Source: Ceriagrion tenellum
Lineage: Eukaryota > Arthropoda > Insecta > Odonata > Coenagrionidae
Assembly (NCBI GenBank): GCA_963169105.1
Contig: OY720636.1
Span: forward strand, 80,712,123-80,776,122
DNA: 64,000 nucleotides
Direction: 5' to 3'
Shown: piece after piece, positions 11,091-22,470 of the stretch
Layout: each line of letters opens with the position of its first letter
Numbering within the stretch: the first letter of the stretch is position 1
Position numbers and translations under genes: made by a program
Notes under the pieces: generated by a model
Databases searched by the model: none
Told to the model about the DNA's origin: nothing
The model's input: only the letters and a program-made list of their open reading frames with translations

Positions 11091-12029
11091 GAGACAGATT
11101 TGGTGTTTGGGACCTGCCAGCAGGCAGAATACCAGTCGGTGATGATGAAACTGCATCAGCACAAAGTTGATCGTAATGCCGTCTGGGCCAAGTTCTCGCC
11201 CACTAATTGACGCAATTTGGGGGTTACAAGGGAGGGCAGGTGACTGGTTGTATTTTTTTTCACCAATTAGGTATAGTTGTATGCATTCGTCCAACAGGTT
11301 TATGCGCACCTTTTTTTCTGTTTAAAAAAACCCAATTTTATCTAATTCGTGTTATTTTTTTCCTCAAAATCAGCGTTTTTTTTGCAAGCCATTTGATAAT
11401 TTTAACTGATGTTCAATATCTATCATGAGTACATTTAATTACCGATGTAAACGGAGGTGGATGCTGCAGTGGAGTACAATTCTATTGATTTAAAAAATGG
11501 TAGGCAAGACATTTCTTCCAAAATTATTAATGTGAATAAATATTCAAGTCCAAATACAGTGCATTTGAACCGCGGATCCATGGCTATGCTGAGGAGAGAT
11601 GGAGTCTTAAAGAACAAATGGAAGGCTTGTTTTTCTTAAGGTAAACATTCCTCCTAATACGGCTGTCTCGCGCAATTTAGTGTATATGTAATAAATAATA
11701 CGGGGCATTTTAGTAGATTATTTGCAGTTCGTATTATTTAGTAGATTATTTGCAGTAAGGTAAGATCATCGCGGTAGTGCAAAAATTAGGCTTTTGAGGC
11801 AAAATTTTTCTGAGCAGTTAAGTCTCACTGCCCAAGTAATTCATTCAGCATGGCCGACAGCATATTTCAATGCCTTCTATATTCCCCTGTCCTTTCGCGC
11901 CGTATGGTTAAATTTTTTTGCTTCCTTAATTTACGTTTTGAACCAATATCTAAGCTTCTTCGACTGACATTTCCCCAAACATGACGACATCAAATCTACA
12001 TAAGTTCACGTAAATTTTCACTATGTCTA
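11091..12029. other. no gene recognised
   Basis: AT-rich sequence. A direct repeat of about 23 bases (TTTAGTAGATTATTTGCAGT) occurs twice around 11705-11757. Nothing else is recognisable. Confidence 0.5.
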
Positions 12030-12640
12030 ATAACATCATGTGGACGGAAGAAGGACAATACAAGTACAAGAAGAAATACATGAAGCGGAGAATAGCACAA
12101 GCTAAGAAGGCGTTCTCGGGAAAAAGACGACTGCTGTGCTCAAAAAGATAGGACTACAAACCAGGAAACTGTATGTGAAAACATCCGTGTGGAGCATGGC
12201 ACTCCATGGATCGGAAGCGCGGACCGTTGGAAAAGCTGACCAGAAAAGACTAGAAGCCTTCGAAACCTGGTGCTGGAGGAGGATGCTGGAGATGAAATGG
12301 ACGGGCGACATAAGAAATGATGAAGTGTAGAGAAGAGTAGAAGAGGAAAGGACCATATGGAACACCATACTGAAACGAAAAACGATAGGAATTGGACCCA
12401 TTCTGAGACAGGATGGGTTTGCGAAGGACGAAACTGAGGGAAAAATAGAGGAATTAGTCCCCAGAGATGGACACAGGAAAAAGTTCATGGACCAAACAAA
12501 GAAGACACTACATACATAGGAGGATATACGAGGAAGTAAGGGAACTAGCATTAGATTGGGAAGGATGGAGGGCTGCAGTCGACCAATCTTAGGATTGAAC
12601 GACCAATGATGATCATGTCTAATTAATGAAGTAACAGGGA
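12030..12640 (+). mobile_element. RTE-like LINE 3' fragment (R2)
   Basis: In-frame pieces read KTSVWSMALHGSEARTVGK, RLEAFETWCWRRMLEMKW and a stop in place of the next codon after NDEV. The downstream frame-shifted tail has GKIEELVPRDGHRKKF. The 3' end GATTGAACGACCAATGATGA is the same terminus found inverted at 39045, 45965 and 52798. It is pseudogenic, with only the C-terminus present. Confidence 0.82.
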
Positions 12641-13359
12641 TAATTTTGCGTGGCTTCATACTTCCCCAGGTACTTGTTCTTCAATTAACCCCAATAAATT
12701 AGCTGCAATTCGGTTCAAAATCCGATTACCGAAGAGTCTTTCGTAAATGCGCGGTTTTCAAACGGCTCCCCAGGCAATCACCGTGAGCAATAAACGGTTC
12801 ACGGTCGGCATTTGGCTGCTGCATTTCGTTTCTCACTTGTTTCCCAAGCGGAAACGAAAGCGAAAGCGCGGGAGCAAGAAAAAAAGAGATGCGCATATTA
12901 TTTCCATTCGGGGAACAGGATGAGAAACTTATGGCAGTTTGGGAGGTGGGAGGGGAACAAGTAAAAAACAAATGGGAATGCACTGCATAGGCGAGGTCTT
13001 CCACGAAAAAATTCGCTCGTTACGGGAGCGCTCTTTGCTTACGAAAGTGTCTCATTAAAAAAAAGGGACCTCAGAAACGTGCACTCGCGAGGTATTGTAA
13101 AGAAACAAATGCAGGAGGAATCACGCGCCAATGACGGTGTCGAAGCAACAAAAACGTTTTGTGCACGACTTTGTCGTCATATCCGGATTAACGTGTTGCT
13201 TATGAGATCTCGGCATTGTTACGGCGCCAATCTCTTCAGGAAATCGAAAATACGACTGCATTTATAGTGTTTTTTCCTATTATGGTTCGACCTTGAAGTG
13301 TTCAGCGAACATTGATCGCCTCTTAATTTCGTTGAAGCGTGGGGAGGGAAGATATTATT
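12641..13359. other. no gene recognised, unique-looking
   Basis: Moderate GC content and no repeat relationship found to the rest of the window. Open frames at 12726-13267 show no known family. Confidence 0.45.
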
Positions 13360-14275
13360 CATCTACAGCAACGCTGTAGCTTAACAACCCACCTCGAGGG
13401 TGTTTCTCACAAACTTGCTTGTAACGATTTAATCCCTAATGCTAGTTTCTTTTTCTGCCAAGTAATACTAACGTGGTGCTTTGCATGACCCCTGTGTTAC
13501 TCTTGTATCTCGTTTATGCAATTTATATTATACAGTAGTTATAGTTATACATTAACACTAAAATTCTGTAGCATTGGTAATATGCCTATAAAGTGGTGCA
13601 CGTTGGTTAAATTTACTTGTTCCTTGAGATAGTTGGAGCGAGATAGTTACATAGTTATAATGGAGATCATATTCGAATGATATGTTTTCATATAACCAGC
13701 AGTAGGACATATTAATTAAATATTGCACTATTAATGGTGCAATAATTTAGTTTTACATGGCAGAAATTCTGAGTAATTAAATGATAAAATCTAAATAAGT
13801 CTTTAATTTGAATAATTTTGTGTGTGCGGCGCGTTTAAAACTCCTTCAAAACGGAAGGATATTTGTGAATAATTTACTGCGGTGACAATATGATTCATTT
13901 TCAAAAATAGTTGAGAAAGCATAAAAAATACACAGTGGTAATTGTTTGTCGAGGTTTAGGTGTTAGAAATTCCCCATTTTTTAAATAAAGTCTATTTGGA
14001 ATGCATACTCGTATGATACCCTATTTAAAAGGGCTGGTAATTTGGAAAAAATCCAGGAAAGTAGTTCGGAAAGGGGTTAACATTTTGGTATCGTTGGGAG
14101 AGTGAGATATTTTTCTTTAAAATGAGAACGAATCCATTGATTTCCAGGTGAAATGATATTTTGCTCAAACTACCTTAAGGCTCATGTTGGTGATAAGTCA
14201 CCCTCCGCCAAACACCCCCGTGGTGGCTTGCAGGGTAATTAGTAGTTGTAGATGTCATACGTGGATGTAGATGTA
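13360..14275 (+). mobile_element. CR1-type LINE 3' UTR, sub-family F (F2), split by M1
   Basis: AGTAATACTAACGTGGTGCT and CTCTTGTATCTCGTTTATG match the 3' UTR of the F copy at 35580-35640. After the M1 insertion (13628-14174) the LINE continues with TTGGTGATAAGTCACC, the CCCTCCGCCAAACACC hairpin and a GTAGATGT tail to about 14275. No coding part remains. Confidence 0.75.
13628..14174 (-). mobile_element. M1 MITE copy 2
   Basis: Reverse-orientation copy of 547 bp. It has TTGA (a decayed TTAA) at 13624-13627 and intact TTAA at 14175-14178. The inner end CTCAAACTACC abuts the TTAA. It is inserted in the 3' UTR of a sub-family F LINE. Confidence 0.85.
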
Positions 14276-14499
14276 CTCTATACACTGCAAAAGCTTTGTT
14301 TGAAAACATGCCACTAACTTTGAGGAGGATTCGCTTCATATGCCCGTAATTTAACCGTTGCTTGCCGTGGTTTTGGCTGTAATCAGGAGAGACAAGACAC
14401 CTGAGGCCGACAACGCTGTTAAGGTGCGGTGTCGTGGCTGGTAATGACATATACAACTTACTAGCTCTTTACGTGTGAATAAATTTGAACGAAAGTGAC

Positions 14500-14574
14500 G
14501 AGGGCGTAGCTTAGAAGATAGAGAGCTCGCTTAGCATACGAGAGGTTCCGCGATCGATACCCGGAGTTTCTCCA
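14500..14574 (+). pseudogene. tRNA-Ala (AGC) pseudogene
   Basis: GGGCGTAGCTTAGAAGATAG ... CTCGCTTAGCATACGAG ... CCGCGATCGATACCCGGAG is clearly related to the intact Ala copy at 16864, with loop TTAGCAT (anticodon AGC). The acceptor has an A-C clash and an extended 3' strand, the anticodon stem has a C-A mismatch, and the D arm is altered. No T-run follows directly. It lies immediately 5' of LINE fragment D1. Confidence 0.8.
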
Positions 14575-14589
14575 CGCCTGTCCAAGTCT

Positions 14590-15335
14590 TTTGACTAGTT
14601 TCAGAAGTAGATCGAATACAGAGGCAAGCAGCAAGATTTGTCAAAAATCGTCAACATAAACTGAAAATTTTTAACCAAATATCCATAGAATTAGGTTGGG
14701 AACATCAATCTGATCGACGGGAAAAATATAGGTTAAATCTTTTAAGAAAGTTTGATGTAGACTATCTTTTGCCAGACGTTCGACATTTTGATAGAGCCGA
14801 CCTATTATGTTAGAAAATATTACAGGCATAAGGTTAAGGAATTAGACCGCAGAAATAGATTTAGAATGTCAATATTTCCACGTACAATAAGGGGCCTTAA
14901 TAGTTACGATAGATTTGTTATATGAAATACTCTTTATGAAATGCCTATATGAAATACTTTGACCCTCACAAGGTAATGTTAGTTTTGTACTTGAGCTTTA
15001 TACCTTCATATCATAATTAGCATTCACCCCGCGTGATATTTCAGCATGACTTGGTACCTTGTAGTGCTATTTATCAGTCGCATTAATAATACCAACCAGT
15101 AGTTGAATCTTAAATAGTGCTCTGCATGGTAGTTTGTTCTTCTAAGTATCACTCTCCTGGTTTCTGGTCTGACTGCGTACCGTTGCTCTGACTGCATTTG
15201 GACTGCGCCTAGAGGCCGGGGGAAATCGTGCGGTTCTGATTTGAACTGGGATGAATGCTGCATACCTGGTGTGGAATCTTCCCGTGCCACATGACATAGT
15301 GGTAGCATACACGGTATTTAGCAGATTTAGATGAA
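14590..15335 (+). mobile_element. CR1-type LINE fragment, sub-family D (D1)
   Basis: Starts GACTAGTTTCAGAAGTAGAT, collinear with 30838 in copy D2. It encodes DRIQRQAARFVKN, IELGWEHQSDRREKYRLNLL and FDRADLLC before stops and frameshifts. The long 3' UTR (CCTCACAAGGTAATGT, then GGTGTGGAATCTTCCCGTG and a TAGATGA end) matches D2. Catalytic domains are absent. Confidence 0.78.
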
Positions 15336-16272
15336 GGGAAAGAATTAGTAATCACTAATAAATTGATGAAGGCTCAGACTGATAAACGCTAACATTTCAA
15401 CCCGAGTAAAGTTAACGCAGTTGTCTCTCTTTATTATTTAATTTCTGCCAACTGAAAGCGCGTTAATTGTAATGGCCAAATGAGTAATCGTCATCAGTTG
15501 ATTAATAGAGAACTAATCATAACTAAGGGGGATATTAAAACAGACGTGATAAGTTCATGAAGAAAGACAAATAGCTTGCATGTTAATGGTAGTGGGTACC
15601 AATTGTACATTGATGATTTAAACATTCGAATGAGGGTATAAACTACCTGCATATTTTGCAATGTCATGAAGCTAGTTATGCAAACGTTGTGAAAGCAGAG
15701 ATTACTGGAGAAGTCGAGGTAGGGTGAAGAGAAAATAGTCTTCGACTCACGACAGAAGGATCTGAAGGATTCAGAGTTTTACTCACAGTCAAGAGAATGC
15801 TTTCACATCTACATCTATAAAATACTCTGCGAGCCACCACAATGGTGTATTGCAGGTGGTGAGTTATCACCAACATGCATTACACAATTAAATACCAAAT
15901 TAATATAGCTGAAAATACTCATGCACGAGCAAAAACTTACTAAAATTAAAATAAGCACTGATTAAAACAACGTGAATGAACAGAGAAACAAGTGCTCATC
16001 GCAAATATACACAGCCTGCTGCTAGTACAAGGTTTTACCCTAGCAATCAAGCTAAGACTCTTGGTTTTATCGACAAATCTCCGGCAGTGTTGGGATTCGG
16101 AGTCAACTCCTGGTGATATATAGCCAGCTTCTCTAGCCATCACGCGGTCTATCGTAGATCCCTAACGTACATATTATATTCAGGATTCAGGATACAGCTA
16201 ACGAAAGACTCCACTGCAGTCTACCAAACTCAGTAAAATTTTCATGTTCGCTTTTCTCAGTCAATTTGGAAC
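15336..16272. other. no gene recognised
   Basis: AT-rich spacer containing only the LINE tail fragment 15803-15885. Confidence 0.5.
15803..15885 (-). mobile_element. CR1-type LINE 3' tail, short fragment
   Basis: TACATCTATAAAATACTCTG then CGAGCCACCACAATGGTG is the conserved hairpin tail only, on the minus strand. Confidence 0.7.
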
Positions 16273-16276
16273 TTAA

Positions 16277-16831
16277 GGTAGTTTGAGCGAGATATCATTT
16301 TACTTATAAATCTATGAATTTGGTCTTATTTTAAAGAAAAATATTTCACCCTTCTAATGACACCAAAAATTTAACCCCTTACCACATTACTTTCCGAGAT
16401 ATTTGCCAAAAAATACCAGCCCTTTTACATGGGAAATGGTACGTGTCTGCACTCCAGAGAGACGTTATATACAAAATGAAGTATTTCTAACACTTAGATG
16501 TCGTCAAAAAACTAACTTTGTGTAGTTTGTATGTTTTCTCAACTATTTTTGAAAATTAATCATATTGTCACAGCAATAGGTTCTTGGGTAGCACAAAAAA
16601 CCTTCCGTATTGAAGGAATTTCAAACGCACCGCGCGAAAAAAATGAATCAAGATAAAGACTTATTTAGACATTTTCATTTAATTACTTACAATTTCTGTC
16701 ATATGAAACTATGTTATTACACCATTAATGATGCATTATTTATCTCATGTGTCCTACAGCTGGTGAAATGAAAGTGTATAATTCGAATATGGTCTCTATT
16801 ATGACTAGGGAACTATCTCGCTCGGACTATG
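16277..16831 (+). mobile_element. M1 MITE copy 3 (complete)
   Basis: 555 bp with TTAA at 16273-16276 and 16832-16835. Ends are GGTAGTTTGAGCGAGATA and, at the other side, CTATCTCGCTCGGACTATG. This is the best reference copy. It shows the empty target site for the mariner in copy 1 (GGAAATGGTACGTG near 16432). Confidence 0.9.
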
Positions 16832-16863
16832 TTAAAACGTCGTCGTCGTGTCATCGTGTCGTC

Positions 16864-16936
16864 GGGGGCGTAGCTCAGGTGGTAGAGCGCTCGCTTAGCA
16901 TGCGAGAGGTACCGGGATCGTTAACCGGTGCCTCCA
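16864..16936 (+). tRNA. tRNA-Ala (anticodon AGC)
   Basis: GGGGGCG pairs with TGCCTCC through Watson-Crick and wobble pairs. D arm GCTC/GAGC is intact. Anticodon stem CTCGC/GCGAG holds loop TTAGCAT, and the discriminator is A. The T arm is slightly off: loop ATCGTTA replaces TTCGATC and the closing G-A pair is mismatched, so the B box is weakened. TTTT follows at 16941-16944. The gene lies in a 214-bp gap between two oppositely oriented M1 MITEs. Probably a real or recently real gene. Confidence 0.85.
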
Positions 16937-16940
16937 AATG

Positions 16941-16944
16941 TTTT
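16941..16944 (+). terminator. Pol III TTTT after tRNA-Ala
   Basis: Minimal T4 run five bases after the tRNA discriminator. Confidence 0.6.
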
Positions 16945-17049
16945 CATAGTTTTGGTGGACTTTCAAAGCAATGGCTTTTTTGTAAGGTTTCCCTTATGCA
17001 TTCGTCATGTGTCCGGGTCGCAATTTATCCTCATTCGCGATAGTCTTAA

Positions 17050-17816
17050 GGTAGTTTGAGCAAGGTAGTTCCCTAGTCGTAATGAGGATCTCGTTCGCAT
17101 CATACGTTTTAATATCACAAGTTGTAGGAAGCATGAATTAATATTGCGGTATTAATGGCACAATATTATACTTAAATATAACTGAAACCCCAATAAATAT
17201 ATCAAAATATTCACAACATTCTTTAATTTGACTCATTTTTTCTAGGCGGTAGTTTAAAATTCCAACACAACGGAAGGTTTTTAAGATCTTGAAAAAAATT
17301 CTGCGGTAACTATATGATTTATTTTGAAAAATAGAGGGGAAAACACACACCACTCAAGTAATTTTTTGACGAGTTATAATGATAACACTTAAAAATATAC
17401 TTTGTAAGTAATACTCTATAAAATATACTACATAAAAATATACTCTATAAAATATACTTTATAATATACTTTATAAAAAATTAACTTTGTTATTCCACAT
17501 ATCTTTATTTTCTACGACCCGGGTTTCGACGTTCGACGTCATCTTCAGGTAAAGGCTTTACAAATCCATCATATATATTTTTTGACGAGATATAGGCGTC
17601 GAAAATTCCTCTATTCTTAAAAAATTCTCTCTATAATGTTTACACGTACAATTTCTCACGCACAAGGGCTGGTTTTTTGTCGTCAAAAATCTCGGAAAGT
17701 AGTTCGGGGAGGGGCTGACACTTTGGTATGTATGGAAGGATGAGTTATTTTTCTAAAAAATGAGAACAAGTTAACTGATTTTGTGGTTGAATGATATTTC
17801 ACTTATCTGCCTCAAC
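17050..17816 (-). mobile_element. M1 MITE copy 4, interrupted
   Basis: Reverse orientation. TTAA occurs at 17046-17049 and 17817-17820. Ends are GGTAGTTTGAGCAAGGTAG and CTTATCTGCCTCAAC. Removing the 204-bp insert plus one target copy gives about 551 bp, the family length. Confidence 0.88.
17374..17577. mobile_element. 204-bp insertion with 12-bp target duplication (H3)
   Basis: TTTTTTGACGAG occurs at 17362-17373 and 17578-17589 around the insert. The insert holds an AT-rich decayed repeat of AAATATACTNTATA (about 17393-17475). It also holds ACGACCCGGGTTTCGACG followed by CATCTTCAGG. On the minus strand this reads CTGAAGATGACG-loop-CGTCGAAACC, the same module as in the hairpin repeats. Confidence 0.75.
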
Positions 17817-17820
17817 TTAA

Positions 17821-18605
17821 CGAGTCACTTGATCTGTGCGTAATTATATCCTCAGCCAACGCACTGCAATGGAAGCAATTACAATTACGAGACAATGATT
17901 ATTCGTTGGCCAACAACCGGGATATATTAATTAAGCGACGCATGCAAGGAATAGGAGACATTCGTCAAATAATCAGTAATTGCAAATTGGCAGCTGCAGA
18001 TCGGCCTAAGTTTTTACATGGACGTTTTTCGAGTTGTTATTTGATTTTCTTTTTAAAGATTATATATTATTTAGAAGTGGGTATTTTCAAAGTTAATCGG
18101 GCCTTCTTGAAGCGTCAAATGTTTCCCAGAAACATTTTCCTTGTTCGGTCACTCACCTGACTCGTCTCTGTGGCATGGGCGCATCCAGAAGTTTTCACGG
18201 ACGACGAACTCAAAGAGACCAATTGTCTGGTATCGGTGAACGCGCTTCGCCGCCGACTGGAACTCACTGTCCGCCACTGACGTGAGTTTTTTGCGGACGG
18301 TCAAGCTCTCTGCTACGAGTGTACTGACCCATCGTGGACTTTTAAGGGTGCAGACTTCCTCATTGTTCGCATAAAGGAGCCCGGAGAAAAAAAATGAAGA
18401 GCTCCTCGCGGAACTAGAGATGGGAAACGACCCGAATGCTCGTCTCGTTTCAAACTCAAAAAGGAAAGAGGTGAGTTATTCTATTCTGATGTTCGGAGAC
18501 TCTCTAGCTTAAAAAATGAATAGAAATTGATTAGTTTTGCCGTTGGGCTATACGAGACCTCCTGAGGAAATGTTTCCTGTATTTTGCTTCGATATGTTGA
18601 AAACC
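17821..18605. other. no gene recognised
   Basis: Contains AAAGAGGTGAGTTATT near 18466, which looks like a splice donor, and some CpG-richer sequence at 18160-18480. No protein family could be assigned. Confidence 0.4.
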
Positions 18606-18921
18606 ACATAATATGTTGAAATGAATAACTTTATACATTTCACATAGGTGGCTTTAATAACGACCAGTTTCTGTGCGACATCATCAGGTATTTTTTTGCT
18701 ATCTTTTGTATTTTTATTGCTTATTTACTATTGATTTTGTATTGCTTTTGCGTCAGGTATGGTTTCGTCGCTGCGGCGTGACTTTGTGAAATTCCTTCAG
18801 GCTGAAATGAATAACTTTGTAAACTTCACATAGGTGACTTTAATAACGACCAGTGAAATTTACAAAGTTATTCATTTCAGCATGAAGCAATTTCACAAAG
18901 TCTCGCCGCAAACCATTCAAC
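18606..18921. repeat. snap-back repeat H4 and a solo arm
   Basis: A hairpin at about 18757-18921 has arms GCTGAAATGAATAACTTTGT and its complement, extending out to CACAAAGTCTCGCCGC. Just upstream, 18606-18697 is another copy of one arm; on the minus strand it contains CTGATGATG-TCGCACA-GAAAC, a close match to the shared module. Confidence 0.75.
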
Positions 18922-18929
18922 CACATAAA

Positions 18930-19556
18930 ACAGTCTGTGTCGGAAAATACAGAGACGTTATCATAATAACGACGAAAATTTGTTTAAATAATATAGTATT
19001 CCATTGCACACTTTATTTATTTAGACTTAAGGCAATTGGATAATAATGGGCGATTTTTCTCCGGCTTCCGGTCATTTGGGACCCTGGTCAGAAAAATTTT
19101 ACGATAAAATTTAATAAAATAAACAGAAAAGCTGCACGCTTCGTTAAAAACTGCTACGAGCAAACATATAGTGTCTCACAACTTTTAGAGGGATTAAGGT
19201 GGGAGTCCCTAGAGACTGGGAGGCTACACGCAAGGCTTAGCTTGCTTGAGAAATTCAGAACTGGTGAGTTTCAGAGCGACACTAAGAATCTTGACGCCTC
19301 ACTACATCTCTAGGTCTGACAGAAGTAAATAAAATAAGACAGATACATTGGCGAACAGATGGGTGCGAAAACTCGTTCTTTTCGTGCACAATAAGCGACC
19401 ACAATAAAAACTGAGCTCCATTAATTACACTCCAATAATTCACGTCACCATTTCACCTCCCAAAAACTTATCCCGTACATCTTCTCACGGCTGGTGTCTT
19501 AATATCCCCTGCCAAACCCCCATACGGCGATCGCAGGGTAGAATGCAGATGTAGAT
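18930..19556 (+). mobile_element. CR1-type LINE fragment, sub-family B (B2)
   Basis: Collinear with 8380-8962: TTAGACTTAAGGCAATTGGA, CCGGCTTCCGGTCATTTGGG, AAAGCTGCACGCTTCGTTAA, then a C-terminal RT frame and the GATCGCAGGGTAGAATGCAG tail end. Frames are more decayed than in B1. Confidence 0.75.
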
Positions 19557-20145
19557 ATTGATTTGACGCATAATGACGTATCCTAAGGTTTTGAAAGGTT
19601 CCTTAGCAGGTCCTTCGAATGTTTGGATCGCAAGAAAGAAATTCCGATAAAGACTGGTATGCATCGAAATAATTTCGATGAAAGTTATCCCTTCATTTAT
19701 GTACTGTTGTTTTTTTTAATTTATCACTTGTCGGTCGATAAATTGATTAATGAATTTGATAGTCTCGAATAAGTTTCATCGGAATAGAAATTATTTCCAT
19801 GAAGTCGAATTACTAACCCCATATATATTTGTTAGAGATTTTTATTCCTTAATAATGAAAGCAATAGAATGTGAGAGCCAAACTTATATCTCGGCTTAGT
19901 TCTCTTCGGAATTGACGTTTTCTGAAATTTAAAAAATGTTTTTGAAAAAGCCCATAAAATCCCGTTTTTTTGGAATTTGGAATAAGATTTCGTTCTAAAC
20001 TGGAACTCATCAAAGTAATTTTGGGTCAAAGGTGGGGCGAGAAATCTATATGTTAATTATAACGTTTGAAGGTAACATTAATCAATGGATCGACAAAGTA
20101 ATTGATAAATAGTTTTCAATGGTTTTGTTAGAATTGTTACCACAT
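19557..20145. other. no gene recognised
   Basis: AT-rich, with scattered short palindromes such as CATCGAAATAATTTCGATG near 19662. Confidence 0.5.
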
Positions 20146-20186
20146 CGAAATATGCTGCATATGCGATGCATATGCAGCATATTTCG
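20146..20186. repeat. perfect 41-bp palindrome
   Basis: Arms CGAAATATGCTGCATATGC and GCATATGCAGCATATTTCG match without a mismatch over 19 bp around GAT. Confidence 0.9.
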
Positions 20187-20235
20187 TTTCCAGGTTTTAA
20201 AGATATAAGATTCGTTTGTCGTTCGTGATCAGAAA

Positions 20236-20592
20236 ACACTATATGTTTGCTCGTAGCAGTTTTTAACGAAGCGTGCAGTTTTTCTATTTATTTTATTAAA
20301 TTTTATTGTAAAATTTTCCTGACCATGGTCCCAAATGACCGGAAGCCGGAGGGAAATCGCCCATTATTATTCAATTGCCTTAAGTCTAAATAAATAAAGT
20401 GTGCAATGGAATACTATATTATTTTAACAAATTTTCATTGTTGTTACGATAACGTCTCTGTGTTTTCCGACATAGAATATTTTATGTGGTTGAATGGTTT
20501 GCGGCGAGACTATGTGAAATTGCTTCATGCTGAAATGAATAACTTTGTAAATTTCACTGGTCGTTATTAAAGTCACCTATGTGAAATTTACA
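20236..20592 (-). repeat. inverted partner of 18820-19174 (B3 + hairpin arm)
   Basis: Sub-family B 5' sequence (CCCAAATGACCGGAAGCCGG) plus the H4 arm (GGTTGAATGGTTTGCGGCGA), both in reverse. With the copy about 1.06 kb upstream it forms a long inverted repeat with arms of about 355 bp. Confidence 0.82.
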
Positions 20593-22275
20593 ACGATAAG
20601 ATATAGATTCGATTCGATTCGATCGAACATATGCAATGGGCAGCACATGTTAAGTATTATCACACTAAAATATTTCGAATCTATATCGAATTAAATCGAA
20701 AAGATTCCGATCGAAATATTTACTTTACGCTCCATGGTTAAATACTCTGGTGGACTCTGCTGTAAGCGTCGTTATAGAGTTAGGCGTCTCTTATTTGTGG
20801 AACATCTTTCTCTTCCCGGCGCACGAGAAAGTGTTCCTTGGGAGCGCTTCCTTTCCATTTCCACTGCGCTCCGCTGATTGTTCGAGCGTGTGAAATCGTC
20901 TTAAATTAATCTCTCCCGCTGCCTCCCCCGCCACCGTCAACCCGAATTGCAATTACAAAATACCCTGGAAGTGAATTTCTGTGGTCAGGATTGGTGCTCC
21001 TCGACGATGATGCGAAATTTTCGTACTGAGAGTGAGCTTCTGAGACTACAGTTGTTTCCGAAGGCCGCAGTCCGAAGTGAGTCGAGGAAGCAAAAAAAAA
21101 ACTCGCCTAATTATTGTTACCGTAGAGTTTGCATTGTCTTGTCGGAAATTCCGACACAAACTGAACAGAAGGCTGAAGCTCGACGGTAATATAGATTAAT
21201 CAATCGACAAAGATTTTCGTAAATAGCTATGGTTTTCTAAGAATTGTTACAGAATCGAAATAATTTCGATTGCAATTTTTATCCAGCGTATTACACATTT
21301 TGAATTGTATATTATGTTTGACATCGTATACAATGACTCGCGAGTAACTTTTTGGAAATAATGGTACAATTTGGTTTATTGGTAACAATCCAGGACTGAT
21401 TTCAACACTTTCGCGTCACTTTCAAAAGTATGGTATTATGTTGTTGCCAGACAAGTGTGAAACTAACAAAAAATTTTTTGTTCCATTTGGGCTCGAGTTA
21501 AAGGCAGTTCCACCGAGAAAAGACATGCATGTTATTTTATCCGTATTAGGATACTAGTAGAAAAAAATCCCCTGCCAGATACGAGCAACAAAGTGTTATC
21601 TTTCCGTGATATTTTTTTAAAAATTGGACTTGCAACTGCTTGGTCCGTACGAGTCATTACGACCCATTTACAACCATAGTCCACTTTATTTTTTATTCTG
21701 CCATCCATTTCTTCCTAAATATTCTTCGGTAGGGGAGATCGGGACTAGTTGAGTACAGCTTAGAGATGGCAACAACTGATCGTTGGGTGAAAGGTATTGA
21801 TTTTTCTCTTTTTCTGATACCAGGTATCATATGATATAGCCTCAATTTTCTTTTGCTGTCTCACTCCGACAAGATTCTATGCATTCCAAACAAAGTTTGA
21901 ACACCGTTCGCTGTCTAACTTTACTGAGGTCCTCTGATGTGCACGTATGACCTCTGAAATTGAGTCCATGCATGCGTGATGCTTATTATTGATCTGAGGA
22001 GTTTGCGAGTCTCGTAAAAAACAGCCGCTTGAATAATTTCTCCGGATCTGCGTCCAAGGTCCTTTGTCGAGTAAGACATACCGACTTTTGGCACGAAACT
22101 GCATAAAATATCCACTACAGAAGTACTATTTGATGTACATGATGACTTATGATTCACTTTGACGGCCGTTGCTTGATAAAGTTACCCTCAGTTTTCGCAA
22201 TTCGTATCGACATTTTTTGTGCTAACCTCGAAGATCTGAGGGGTAAACTGAAAATAATTTGGTAACACTAGAAGA

Positions 22276-22278
<3 letters not shown>
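20593..22278. other. no gene recognised
   Basis: Includes a GATTCGATTCGATTCGATCG run at about 20611. A moderately GC-richer unique stretch spans 20740-21190. Minus-strand open frames at 21877-22157 show no family. Confidence 0.45.
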
Positions 22279-22334
<56 letters not shown>

Positions 22335-22359
22335 GTCACTTAAGTGATCCTAAGTGCAG

Positions 22360-22411
<52 letters not shown>

Positions 22412-22470
22412 AAAATGAGGCTAAATTCATTGAATTGATGGTAAGATATATATAAATCGCTCAAGCGACC
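22279..22470. repeat. (TA)n tracts around a conserved island
   Basis: Two long TA runs (about 22279-22331 and 22361-22408) flank TTCGTCACTTAAGTGATCCT + AAGTGCAG. The same island is embedded in TA repeats at about 44357-44386. A cousin, ATCGCTCAAGCGACCATAG, follows at about 22453. Confidence 0.9.

Noticed and set aside
16747..17043. 98-codon + strand frame
   Set aside because: The frame runs through the tRNA-Ala gene and an M1 MITE end; its apparent protein is translated tRNA.
21877..22157. Two overlapping minus-strand frames of about 75 codons
   Set aside because: No family features; overlapping frames in the same DNA without codon bias.
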